Below, in pieces: positions 17,811 through 26,051 of a DNA stretch of 64,000 nt. The stretch spans positions 2,170,001 to 2,234,000 of the forward strand of contig NZ_CP025804.1 in NCBI RefSeq assembly GCF_003352085.1, given 5' to 3'. Made by a program: the position numbers and the translations under genes. This DNA comes from Sulfitobacter sp. SK012 (lineage in GTDB: Bacteria; Pseudomonadota; Alphaproteobacteria; Rhodobacterales; Rhodobacteraceae). Each line of letters begins with the position of its first letter. Within the stretch, counting starts at the first letter, position 1. The notes beneath the pieces were generated by a model that made no database searches, was not told where the DNA came from, and saw only the letters and a program-made list of their open reading frames with translations.

Positions 17811-18539
17811 CTAGCGTTCAGCCCGGGCGGCAAAAACGCTGCGGGCGAGGCTTTGGGTTTCGTCTTCAAGCGCGCTGAGGCCCTGCGCGACCTTGTCGCC
17901 GGCGTGTTCTTCAGCCGCATCTGCGATGGCCACATGAAATGCCACGATGGCGCTGCGGTCGCGGGCGGTAAAGGTGATCATGTTCATGAGGGGCTGCATT
18001 GCCTCAACCGCACCGGCGAGTTGGTAAGACAGAACCGGATTGCCAGCGGCATCAACGAGGGCGCGGTGGAATGTCACGTCAGAGGCGCAAAATGCTTCGT
18101 CCGTCAGGCCGGGCTGTTGCTGGCGGTGAATTTCGGCACGCATGGTGGCCAAATGGTCCGCGCTGCGGCGCGCAGCGGACAGGGGCGCACAGGCCCTTTC
18201 AAGCGCATAGCGCGCTTCGCAGGCGGTCCCAAAACTCACCGCATTCATCGAAAGGAGCAACGTCGAAGTAGTGACTTGCTGGGCATAAGCTTCTTCAAAG
18301 CTGAGCCTGTTCACGAATGCCCCACCAGACGCGCCGCGTTGCGTGCGGATAAGTGATTGCGCAGCCAAACGTTTGAGCGCCTCGCGGACCGTGGGGCGCG
18401 AGACGGCAAAATGATCGGCAAGCTCTGCCTCAGACGGCAAGCGTGCATCGACAATCAAACGGCCTTCAACGATCTCATCGCGTATCGCACTGGCGATCTG
18501 GGCCGACAGATCAGCGGGGCTTTGTGGGTCAATTTTCAT
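17811..18539 (-). CDS. GntR/FadR-family regulator (FCD domain), candidate regulator of the dmdA operon
   Basis: 242 residues from ATG 18539 (MKIDPQSPADLSAQI). The winged-helix GntR domain (8-75) reads LPSEAELADHFAVSRPTVREALKRL. The FCD ligand domain (about 90-225) has DVTFHRALVDAAGN with the Asp and His of the usual metal or effector site, and further His residues toward the C terminus. FadR-type regulators respond to small carboxylates or acyl compounds. The gene is divergent from the DUF2182-DUF1326-DinB-dmdA-acuI run, with two palindromic sites between them. I infer that it represses or activates that run. The effector is unknown; a DMSP-derived acid is a reasonable guess. Confidence 0.85.
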   Translation of the reverse strand: MKIDPQSPADLSAQIASAIRDEIVEGRLIVDARLPSEAELADHFAVSRPTVREALKRLAAQSLIRTQRGASGGAFVNRLSFEEAYAQQVTTSTLLLSMNAVSFGTACEARYALERACAPLSAARRSADHLATMRAEIHRQQQPGLTDEAFCASDVTFHRALVDAAGNPVLSYQLAGAVEAMQPLMNMITFTARDRSAIVAFHVAIADAAEEHAGDKVAQGLSALEDETQSLARSVFAARAER

Positions 18540-18584
18540 ATGTCTTACATTTAATGTTTGGCAAATATCTAAATGTCTGACATT
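18540..18584. promoter_or_regulatory. Twin GntR-type operators
   Basis: Two inverted repeats lie between the divergent regulator and DUF2182 genes: ATGTCTTACAT (18540-18550) and AATGTCTGACATT (18572-18584, a perfect palindrome around one central base). Both share TGTC(T)nACA, close to the TnGTnnnACnA pattern bound by FadR-subfamily regulators. Their centres are about 33 bp apart, roughly three helical turns. The first touches the regulator's own start codon region, which suggests autoregulation. Confidence 0.7.
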
Positions 18585-18615
18585 AAAAAAGCAAGAACCG
18601 TTCGCGAGGCCTCTC

Positions 18616-19404
18616 ATGCCACATCTTTTACGCTCCACATTCTGGTTAGGCTTTTTCGGCCTGATCCTCTTTGCGTGGGTCATGATGGCGCAGATGAGCG
18701 GGCAAATGGGCCTTGATTTGCTGGGTCGCCCAGATGCAATGGGCCGTGCGATGGCAGCGATGGATCCGCACATGGATATGGACATGCCGATGGCGCGATT
18801 CGGGCCGTTGGCAGGAATGTGGGCGCTGATGATGGCGGCGATGATGCTGCCAACGCTGGTGCCGACTTTGCGCGCCTATGAAGACCTGATGGACTCCGCA
18901 AACGGGACACGTGTTGGTTGGCTGGGTGTGGTCACAGGGTATTTCGCGGTTTGGGTCGTATTTGCGATGGCTCTGGCTGGTCTGCAACTGGCGCTGCTGT
19001 TTGGCGGTGTCATCGATATGCTGGGCATTGCGCGGTCGCGCTGGTTTGCTGTGGCATTGCTTTTGGCCGTTGGGCTTTTTCAATTCACCCGCGCCAAGGA
19101 GCTGTGCCACGGGGTTTGTCACGCGCCTGGGATGTATTTCTTGGGCCATTGGCGCACTGGATTTGGTGGCGGGCTGCGCATGGGTTTGGGCCTTGGGGCC
19201 TTTTGTGTCGGCTGCTGCTGGGGCTTTATGGCGTTGGGATTTGCAGGCGGGGTGATGAACCTTGCTTGGATGGGTCTTGCGACACTGTTTATGGTGTTGG
19301 AAAAACTACCACAAATTGGACATTACGTAACAAAACCAATGGGTTTTTCCCTGATCCTCGGCGCTTTCGTCGTGGCAGGCTGGCCCATGCTAACGGGAGG
19401 ATAA
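18616..19404 (+). CDS. DUF2182 integral membrane protein, metal-ligand rich
   Basis: 262 residues with about six to seven membrane helices. It matches DUF2182, described as a predicted metal-binding membrane family. Visible candidate ligands are a Met/His/Asp-rich loop DPHMDMDMPM (about 49-59), ELCHGVCHAPG (about 162-172) and CVGCCWG (about 197-203). The Met-rich loop recalls copper-handling proteins. It is the first gene of an apparent operon, two bases before DUF1326. Transport or insertion of a metal is an inference. No biochemical role is established to my knowledge. Confidence 0.82.
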   Translation: MPHLLRSTFWLGFFGLILFAWVMMAQMSGQMGLDLLGRPDAMGRAMAAMDPHMDMDMPMARFGPLAGMWALMMAAMMLPTLVPTLRAYEDLMDSANGTRVGWLGVVTGYFAVWVVFAMALAGLQLALLFGGVIDMLGIARSRWFAVALLLAVGLFQFTRAKELCHGVCHAPGMYFLGHWRTGFGGGLRMGLGLGAFCVGCCWGFMALGFAGGVMNLAWMGLATLFMVLEKLPQIGHYVTKPMGFSLILGAFVVAGWPMLTGG

Positions 19405-19405
19405 G

Positions 19406-20113
19406 ATGGCTACGAACAAGCGACCGGACGCGGATAAGCTGCCGATTTCACAGCGGATTGACAGCCGCATGCCAAACCCAAAACGCCGCGAGGCGACGCC
19501 GACGAACTGGGCGATCAAAGGGGAACTATTCCTCAATTGTTCGTGCACAGTGTTCTGTCCCTGCGTTGTGTCCTTGGGCGCGCACCCTCCCACAGAGGGG
19601 CATTGCCACGCGTGGATGGCGATCGCCATTGATGAAGGCCATTATGAGGGTGAAGACCTTGCCGGGCTTAATGTCGGGCTGTTGGTCGATATTCCGGGCC
19701 GTATGGGCGAGGGAAATTGGAAAGTTGCGGCCTACGTGGACGAACGCGCCACCGGCAAAGCCTATAACGGCATCCTGCAGATATTCTCAGGTGCTGCTGG
19801 GGGCACGACGGGCCTGTTTACGATGCTGGTCTCAGAGATCATCGGGGCAGAACGTGCACCCGTAGAAATCGTATGCGATGGCCGTAAACGCTCCATCCAG
19901 ATTGGTCGCAAAATCCAAGGCGAGATCGAGATGATCGCTGGTAAGTCGGAAGACCACCCTGTGATGGTCAGCAATTCGAAATACTGGATGGGTCCTGACA
20001 TCATTGCAGCAAAGGGCCTCAAAAGCCGGGTGCGCGATTATGGCCGCATTTGGGATTTCGGCGGAAAATCAGCTGAGATTTGCCCGATTGACTGGAAAGG
20101 TCCTGTTGCGTGA
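19406..20113 (+). CDS. DUF1326 family protein with Cys cluster
   Basis: A 235-residue cytoplasmic protein, translated from GGAGG just upstream of ATG 19406. The conserved DUF1326 core starts at about residue 32 (NWAIKGELFLNCSCTVFCPC), with four Cys in NCSCTVFCPC and HCHAW a little later, which together look like a metal site. GRMGEGNWKVAAYVDERA and the following beta-rich part fit the family. DUF1326 and DUF2182 are often neighbours, which suggests one metal-related process. It overlaps the DinB gene by four bases (GTGA). The biochemical function is unknown. Confidence 0.82.
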   Translation: MATNKRPDADKLPISQRIDSRMPNPKRREATPTNWAIKGELFLNCSCTVFCPCVVSLGAHPPTEGHCHAWMAIAIDEGHYEGEDLAGLNVGLLVDIPGRMGEGNWKVAAYVDERATGKAYNGILQIFSGAAGGTTGLFTMLVSEIIGAERAPVEIVCDGRKRSIQIGRKIQGEIEMIAGKSEDHPVMVSNSKYWMGPDIIAAKGLKSRVRDYGRIWDFGGKSAEICPIDWKGPVA

Positions 20114-20619
20114 TCGACAAGCGTTATGTCAGCATGATGGCGCGCTATAATGCTTGGCAAAACAGTCAATTACGCGACCTTGTTAAAGTCGCAGATGCGG
20201 CGGAGTTGCATAAAGATCGTGGGGCTTTTTTCGGATCGATCTTTGGCACTCTGAACCATCTTCTGTGGGGCGATACAATCTGGATGAGCCGCTGGTGCAG
20301 TGATGTGCCAGCGCCAGATGTGGGCATTCCCGACAGCATTGCCTTCACGCCCGATCTGGACGTGTGGGATACAAAAAGATTTCGGCTTGATGGGCGCATG
20401 CGCATTTGGTCGGAAACCTTGCGAAATGTTGATCTGAGCGGCGACCTATCGTGGCATTCAGACGCCTTGGCGCGTGATGTGACCCGGCCCATGGCCGTTT
20501 GTGTGGCGCATATGTTTAACCATCAGACCCACCACCGCGGTCAGCTGCATGCCATGCTGTCCCAAGCGGGAATGACCCCGCCGGTGAGCGATCTCTTTAT
20601 GATGTCGGAGGACGTATAA
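20110..20619 (+). CDS. DinB-family four-helix protein
   Basis: 169 residues starting from GTG 20110, which overlaps the DUF1326 stop. It has a four-helix-bundle DinB fold. The metal-binding His residues are visible in GTLNHLLWGD (about 57) and HMFNHQTHHRGQ (about 137-146), the usual three-His nickel/zinc site. Many DinB-type proteins are thiol-dependent transferases or isomerases. Its stop TAA shares one base with the dmdA ATG, so it is coupled to DMSP demethylation. A role with a thiol cofactor or C1 unit is possible but speculative. Confidence 0.82.
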   Translation: MIDKRYVSMMARYNAWQNSQLRDLVKVADAAELHKDRGAFFGSIFGTLNHLLWGDTIWMSRWCSDVPAPDVGIPDSIAFTPDLDVWDTKRFRLDGRMRIWSETLRNVDLSGDLSWHSDALARDVTRPMAVCVAHMFNHQTHHRGQLHAMLSQAGMTPPVSDLFMMSEDV

Positions 20620-21722
20620 TGTCGTTGATTTCTCCTTCACGCCGGGTGCGGCGTACTCCTTTTTCTGATGGCGTCGAAGCCGCCGGTGTTAAGGCATACA
20701 CGGTCTATAACCGGATGCTGCTGGCTTCCGTCTTTCGAAGTCCAGAAGAAGACTACCACCACCTCAAGTCTGCTGTGCAGGTTTGGGACGTGTCTTGTGA
20801 ACGCCAAGTTGAGTTGCGCGGCCCCGATGCTGCACGACTGATGCAAATGCTGACCCCGCGTGACCTACGCGGGATGCTGCCGGGGCGGTGTTTCTATGTG
20901 CCCATCGTTGATGAGACGGGCGGCATGTTGAACGATCCTGTTGCAGTAAAGTTGGCTGAAGACCGGTGGTGGATTTCCATCGCAGACTCGGATTTATTGT
21001 TGTGGGTCAAAGGGATCGCCAATGGTTACCGGCTGGATGTGCTGGTAGATGAACCTGACGTGAGCCCACTTGCCGTTCAAGGCCCTCAGGCCGAAGATCT
21101 GGTGGCCGCAATCTTCGGCGATGGCGTTCGCGACATCAAATTCTTCCGCTTTGGCATGTTTGATTTCCAGGGACGGTCCTTGGCCGTGGCAAGATCTGGA
21201 TATTCCAAGCAGGGTGGTTTTGAGATTTATGTCGAAGGGTCCGATTTGGCGATGCCGCTGTGGCATGCGCTGATGGAAGCGGGCAAATCGAAGGATGTGC
21301 GCGCGGGCTGTCCAAACATGATTGAGCGGATCGAAGGCGGGTTGCTGAGTTATGGCAATGACATGACCGACGATAACACACCCCATGAATGCGGCCTGGG
21401 TCGGTTTTGCGACACCCAAACTGCTATCGGGTGTATTGGCCGCGATGCGCTGTTGCGCGTGGCCAAGGAAGGCCCTGTTCAGCAAATCCGCGCGATTGAG
21501 ATTGCTGGCGGCAAAGTGCCAGGTTCTGATCGGGCGTGGTCAATCAAGGCAGGTGACAAGCGTGTGGGGCAGGTGACCTCGGCGGCATGGTCGCCTGACT
21601 TTGGGACGAATGTGGCGATGGGCATGGTGCGTATGACCCACTGGGATCCCGGGACGCACCTGCAAGTCGAAACACCGGACGGCTTGCGCGATGCAATAGT
21701 GCGCGAGGACTTTTGGCTTTAA
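20619..21722 (+). CDS. dmdA: Dimethylsulfoniopropionate demethylase DmdA
   Basis: 367 residues with GGAGG seven bases before ATG 20619. It moves a methyl group from DMSP to tetrahydrofolate, giving methylmercaptopropionate. It belongs to the GcvT-like aminomethyltransferase fold. The N terminus (SPSRRVRRTPFSDGVEAAGV), AVQVWDVSCERQV, GGMLNDPVAVKLA, SPLAVQGPQAEDL, ARSGYSKQGGFEIYVEG and RIEGGLLSYGNDMT resemble the Ruegeria pomeroyi DmdA as I recall it, more than ordinary GcvT. The acuI gene following, and a BCCT carrier beyond, strengthen the call. It is co-transcribed with DinB, DUF1326 and DUF2182. Position in an operon with metal-type DUFs is unusual. Confidence 0.9.
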   Translation: MSLISPSRRVRRTPFSDGVEAAGVKAYTVYNRMLLASVFRSPEEDYHHLKSAVQVWDVSCERQVELRGPDAARLMQMLTPRDLRGMLPGRCFYVPIVDETGGMLNDPVAVKLAEDRWWISIADSDLLLWVKGIANGYRLDVLVDEPDVSPLAVQGPQAEDLVAAIFGDGVRDIKFFRFGMFDFQGRSLAVARSGYSKQGGFEIYVEGSDLAMPLWHALMEAGKSKDVRAGCPNMIERIEGGLLSYGNDMTDDNTPHECGLGRFCDTQTAIGCIGRDALLRVAKEGPVQQIRAIEIAGGKVPGSDRAWSIKAGDKRVGQVTSAAWSPDFGTNVAMGMVRMTHWDPGTHLQVETPDGLRDAIVREDFWL

Positions 21723-21800
21723 CGCCACGCGCAATGTCGGGGCCTTCGACTGAATTTTTTGAATAAAGAGCAGGGCGAAATGCCCGGAATGGAGACAAAT

Positions 21801-22784
21801 ATGTTTGATGCATTGGTGGTGACCAAGGATGATGAGGGCAAAACCCATGCGGCGGTGACGCAGATCAGTGAAGATCAGCTTCCTGCAGGTGATGTGACGG
21901 TTGCGGTTGAGTATTCGACGGTAAATTACAAAGACGGTTTGTGCATTGGGCCAGGCGGCGGGTTGGTTCGGAATTACCCGCATATTCCGGGGATCGATTT
22001 TGCAGGGACGGTCGAGGCCTCTGATGATGCGCGCTACAAGCCAGGCGACAAGGTCGTGTTGACCGGCTGGCGTGTTGGCGAAGCGCATTGGGGCGGATAT
22101 TCCCAAAAAGCGCGCGTTAAGGCTGACTGGTTGGTGCCGCTGCCCGCAGGTCTGGATGCACGTCAGGCTATGGCTGTGGGTACGGCCGGCTTTACCGCGA
22201 TGCTGTCGGTGATGGCGCTAGAGGACCACGGCATCAAGCAAGGTCCGGTTCTGGTTTGTGGTGCAGCGGGCGGCGTTGGATCGGTTGCAGTAGCTCTGTT
22301 GGCAGCGTTGGGCCACGATGTTGCTGCTGTGACGGGGCGGCCTGAAACGGCGGATTACCTGAAATCTTTGGGAGCCACACAAATTGTTGCCCGCGAAGAG
22401 ATCAACGAAACCATCAAACGGCCGCTTGAAGCCGAAGCGTGGGGCGGTTGTGTTGACGCAGTGGGCGGCGAGATGCTGGCGCGGGTCCTTGGCCAAATGG
22501 AATACGGTGCTTCTGTTGCCGCCGTTGGTCTTGCTGGTGGTGCCAATTTGCCCGCGACCGTGATCCCATTCCTGCTGCGCGGTGTGAACCTTTTGGGGAT
22601 CGACAGCGTGATGCAGCCTTACGAAAACCGTGTCCGCGCTTGGGGACGTATCGCTAAGGACCTGCCGATGGACAAACTCGAGGCGATGGTGCAGCCCGCT
22701 ACATTGTCGGATTTGCCGCAGCTGGGCCGAGATATCCTAAAAGGTCAGATCAAGGGCCGCGTGGTCGTAGACGTTAACGCCTGA
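21801..22784 (+). CDS. acuI: Acryloyl-CoA reductase AcuI (MDR family)
   Basis: 327 residues from ATG 21801 with GGAG ten bases upstream; an in-frame upstream start at 21759 adds a non-conserved tail. It is a zinc-free medium-chain dehydrogenase with YSTVNYKDGL, HIPGIDFAGTVE, LTGWRVGEAHWGGY and the NADPH-binding GAAGGVGSVA (about 152). AcuI reduces acryloyl-CoA to propionyl-CoA, which removes the toxic product of DMSP cleavage, and it is the typical partner of dmdA in roseobacters. The 78-bp gap to dmdA lacks an obvious terminator, so it is likely the last gene of the operon. Confidence 0.92.
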   Translation: MFDALVVTKDDEGKTHAAVTQISEDQLPAGDVTVAVEYSTVNYKDGLCIGPGGGLVRNYPHIPGIDFAGTVEASDDARYKPGDKVVLTGWRVGEAHWGGYSQKARVKADWLVPLPAGLDARQAMAVGTAGFTAMLSVMALEDHGIKQGPVLVCGAAGGVGSVAVALLAALGHDVAAVTGRPETADYLKSLGATQIVAREEINETIKRPLEAEAWGGCVDAVGGEMLARVLGQMEYGASVAAVGLAGGANLPATVIPFLLRGVNLLGIDSVMQPYENRVRAWGRIAKDLPMDKLEAMVQPATLSDLPQLGRDILKGQIKGRVVVDVNA

Positions 22785-22801
22785 AGCGGTTGAATCTTTG
22801 A

Positions 22802-22837
22802 AACCGTCCGTGTCCCCGTGGCATGGGCGGTTTTTTT
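22802..22837 (+). terminator. Rho-independent terminator after acuI
   Basis: AACCGTCC (22802-22809) pairs with GGGCGGTT (22825-22832) across a 15-base loop, followed by a T run to 22837. It separates the dmdA-acuI operon from the BCCT gene. Confidence 0.8.
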
Positions 22838-22968
22838 ATGCCGGCATCCCAATAATGAGCCGTGATCAGGTGCGACAAAATGTTCCAGTCGCGCTGGGTT
22901 TTTCCTTGTTTGGTGTAGGAAACAAGTTAGGATTAGCGACTAATAAAAAACAATAGGGACAAAAATTA

Positions 22969-24687
22969 ATGGCACTTCAACCCCCTCTATCTGATCTACC
23001 GATCAAGACAGCGGATGTGGGCTTCTATCGAGGCTTTAGCATTAACGTCACTGTAATCAGTAAGGTCATAATCTCCGTGCTTGTGGTCTGGTGCATCTTT
23101 TGGCCCACGCAGGCTGGTGGTGTTCTTGGCAACTGGAACAGCGTTATTCTTGCAAATTTTGCGGCTTGGTACATCTGGGTCGTTGCGGCATTTGTGATCG
23201 TGTGTCTTGGCCTTGCGATCTGGCCGACTGCGGGGCGTCTTAACCTTGGTGGCGAAGGCGACAAGCCCGAGTTTTCCAACTTCTCTTGGTTCTCGATGAT
23301 GTTTGGTGCCGGTATCGGTGTCGGCATGCTGACCTTTGCTGTGGCCGAACCGGTCGCACATTTTGGGTCCAACCCTGAAACCATCCAAGGCATGACGACG
23401 GGTGGCACAGCGGACAACGTTCGCATGGCCTACAAATGGTCGTTCCTGCACTGGGGACTGGGCGCTTGGGCGTGTTATGCGATCGCAGGCCTGTCGCTTG
23501 CGTTCTTTAGCTATCGTCGTGGTTTGCCACTGACAATCCGCTCGGGTTTGACGCCGTTGTTTGGCAAAGCTCTTTCGGGTCCTTTGGGTCACTTGATCGA
23601 CATCGTTGCGGTTGTGGCTACCATTCTGGGCGTGGCGCAAACGCTTGGCTTTGGTGTTGAGCAGTTCTTGGCTGGCTTGACCCGTATTGGCTTTGGTGGC
23701 CTCGTTTCTGGCGCTGATGCAGTGAATGCAGCAGGCGAAAGCATTGCAGGCAATTCTACTACATTCGGTATCATCATTGCTCTTGTGATAATCATGGGTG
23801 CCTCCACTCTGTCGGCGCTGTCTGGTGTCGGCAAAGGCATCAAATGGCTGTCAAACATCAACATGGTGTTGTCGATTATCTTGCTGAGCTTTTTCATCAT
23901 CTTTGGGGCGACATGGTTCGGCGCGCAGGCGATGTTCATTGGTATCTGGGATTATCTGATCGCATTGCCATCCATGAGCTTTAACGTCTTCAAATCCGAT
24001 GGCGTTGCAGACTCCGAAGCGTTCAAATTGGCGCAGTGGCAGGGCTGGTGGCCCGTGTTTTACTGGGCTTGGTGGATCGCTTTTGCACCGTTCGTTGGCC
24101 TGTTCCTTGCACGCATCTCGCGTGGGCGGACAATCCGTGAATTCGTGTTGGGTGCAATGCTCGTGCCCGCATTGATGTGCTTTGTTTGGTTCTCATGGGC
24201 CGGTGGCACCGCCATTGACCTTGAACTGAACGGTGGCGCTGATGGTGCGATCTTTGGTGTGGCCAATAGCGATAAAATCTTTGCCATGACCAACTACATG
24301 CTTGCACCGATTTCTGAGGCGCTTTCATGGGGCATGACGTTGCTGATCGTTGTCTTGTTGATGACTTTCCTTGTGACGTCTGCTGACTCTGCGGTTTTGA
24401 TCGTTAACACGATCAACGCGGCGGGTGATGAAGGTCCAAAGGCACGTCCGCATATCCTGTTCTGGGGTGCTGCATTGGCGCTAGTGGTCGGTGGGCTGCT
24501 AATGTCAGGTGGTACAGGTGCCATTCAGACCGCGATGGTGATCGGCGCGCTGCCGTTCTCCTTTGTGATGGTGTTGATGGCAATATCGTTGATCAAAGCG
24601 ATCTTTAACGACGGTCGTCGTGAAGCCGCTGGTGTCACATCTGTGACGGTTGATGATGCCGCGGCAGCAGCGATGCCTGCTGAATAA
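22969..24687 (+). CDS. BCCT-family transporter (betaine/DMSP-type)
   Basis: 572 residues with twelve predicted helices. GAGIGVGMLTFAVAEP (about 113) is the glycine-rich TM3 segment and FYWAWWIAFAPFVG (about 366) is the TM8 aromatic box. BCCT carriers import betaine, choline, carnitine or DMSP with sodium or protons. In the box the third Trp of the betaine-type WWxxW is replaced by Phe (WWIAF), which may alter substrate choice. The position directly after dmdA-acuI suggests DMSP uptake, but this is inference. The gene has its own AGGGA site. Confidence 0.88.
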   Translation: MALQPPLSDLPIKTADVGFYRGFSINVTVISKVIISVLVVWCIFWPTQAGGVLGNWNSVILANFAAWYIWVVAAFVIVCLGLAIWPTAGRLNLGGEGDKPEFSNFSWFSMMFGAGIGVGMLTFAVAEPVAHFGSNPETIQGMTTGGTADNVRMAYKWSFLHWGLGAWACYAIAGLSLAFFSYRRGLPLTIRSGLTPLFGKALSGPLGHLIDIVAVVATILGVAQTLGFGVEQFLAGLTRIGFGGLVSGADAVNAAGESIAGNSTTFGIIIALVIIMGASTLSALSGVGKGIKWLSNINMVLSIILLSFFIIFGATWFGAQAMFIGIWDYLIALPSMSFNVFKSDGVADSEAFKLAQWQGWWPVFYWAWWIAFAPFVGLFLARISRGRTIREFVLGAMLVPALMCFVWFSWAGGTAIDLELNGGADGAIFGVANSDKIFAMTNYMLAPISEALSWGMTLLIVVLLMTFLVTSADSAVLIVNTINAAGDEGPKARPHILFWGAALALVVGGLLMSGGTGAIQTAMVIGALPFSFVMVLMAISLIKAIFNDGRREAAGVTSVTVDDAAAAAMPAE

Positions 24688-24708
24688 ACCGATCCAAAAA
24701 GAAGAATT

Positions 24709-24742
24709 CAAAGGCCCCGATGCTTGCGCATCGGGGCCTTTG
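24709..24742 (+). terminator. Long hairpin after BCCT gene
   Basis: A perfect 15-bp stem, CAAAGGCCCCGATGC (24709-24723) and GCATCGGGGCCTTTG (24728-24742), with TTGC loop. No good T-tract follows on plus, so it may be a weakly intrinsic or Rho-linked terminator, or an mRNA-stabilising 3' hairpin. It lies 16 bp before the aminotransferase start. Confidence 0.65.
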
Positions 24743-24757
24743 TCGTAGGGTGCGTTT

Positions 24758-25981
24758 ATGAAGTTAGACATTGAATTTGTACGCAGCCAGTTTCCAGCGT
24801 TTGCGGAACCCACGCTGCAGGGTCAGGCGTTTTTTGAGAATGCTGGCGGGTCCTATGCCTGTGGTGCGGTTGTTGACCGCCTGCATCGTTTTTACACCCA
24901 ACGCAAAGTGCAGCCTTATGCGGCCTATGCTGCCAGCACCCTTGGTGGCGAAGAGATGGACGAGGCGCGAACCCGTATGGCTGCAATCCTTGGAGTTGAC
25001 GACGATGAGCTAAGCTTTGGGCCATCGACCACGCAGAACACCTATGTGCTGGCGCAGGCCTTTGGCCAGATGTTGCAGCCCGGCGAAGCGATTGTGGTGA
25101 CCAATCAAGATCACGAGGCCAACAGCGGGCCATGGCGCAGGTTGGCCGAGCGCGGAATTGAGGTGCGTGAATGGCAGGTTGATCCCGCCACAGGCCACCT
25201 TGATACGGACGCGCTCGAAGAGCTGCTCGACGATAAAGTGCGGCTGGTCTGCTTCCCCCATTGCTCCAACGTGGTGGGCGAGATCAATCCAGTCACACAG
25301 ATCACCGCTCTTGCGCATGCCGCAGGTGCGTTTGTGTGTGTGGACGGTGTGTCTTATGCACCGCATGGTTTTGTGGATGTGGGCGACCTTGGCCCCGACA
25401 TTTACCTCTTTTCATCGTACAAAACTTTTGGCCCGCATCAAGGTTTGATGGTGGTCCGGCGCCCGCTGGCAGAGCTGTTGCCGAACCAAGGGCACTATTT
25501 CAACGGCAATAGCCTTTATAAGCGGTTTACGCCTGCGGGACCTGATCATGCTCAGGTGGCGGCGTGTGCGGGAATGGCAGATTATATCGACGCGCTTTAT
25601 GCCCATCACGGTGGGGGCGACGCGGATGCCGCTGGCCGGGGCAAGGTGGTTCATGACCTGATGCGCACCCACGAAACCGGGTTGTTGCAGCAGCTGCTGG
25701 ATGCAGTCAAAGGGCGCAACGCGGTGCGGTTGATTGGGCCAAGCGAGGCCGCAGGGCGCGCACCAACCGTTGCGCTTGCGCTCAACCGTCCGGGCGAGGA
25801 CGTCGCACGTGAGTTGGTTGATCACGGCATCATGGCGGGGGGCGGTGATTTCTATGCAATGCGCGCGCTTAGTGCCATGGGCGTGGACCCCGATCAGGGT
25901 GTTTTGCGGCTTAGTTTCACGCATTACACTTCGCAGGCCGAAATAGATCAGCTTTTGGGCGCTTTGGATGCAGTTTTGTGA
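24758..25981 (+). CDS. Class V aminotransferase / cysteine-desulfurase-like PLP enzyme
   Basis: A 407-residue PLP fold-type I enzyme. SFGPSTTQNTYVLAQA binds the phosphate, TNQDHEANSGPWRRL and VDGVSYAPHGFVDVGDLG hold the pyridine-interacting Asp and His, and the Schiff-base Lys lies near 222 in SSYKTFGPHQG. There is no obvious catalytic Cys loop of a true desulfurase, so a selenocysteine-lyase/aminotransferase-like activity is as likely. The substrate is unknown. It stands alone 16 bp after a hairpin. Confidence 0.85.
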   Translation: MKLDIEFVRSQFPAFAEPTLQGQAFFENAGGSYACGAVVDRLHRFYTQRKVQPYAAYAASTLGGEEMDEARTRMAAILGVDDDELSFGPSTTQNTYVLAQAFGQMLQPGEAIVVTNQDHEANSGPWRRLAERGIEVREWQVDPATGHLDTDALEELLDDKVRLVCFPHCSNVVGEINPVTQITALAHAAGAFVCVDGVSYAPHGFVDVGDLGPDIYLFSSYKTFGPHQGLMVVRRPLAELLPNQGHYFNGNSLYKRFTPAGPDHAQVAACAGMADYIDALYAHHGGGDADAAGRGKVVHDLMRTHETGLLQQLLDAVKGRNAVRLIGPSEAAGRAPTVALALNRPGEDVARELVDHGIMAGGGDFYAMRALSAMGVDPDQGVLRLSFTHYTSQAEIDQLLGALDAVL

Positions 25982-26051
25982 GGTCTCTCCCTTGATCGCA
26001 CGGTGCACGGCCTACCTCGCTTAACAGTGTGTTAAAAAAGGTATCTTTGAT

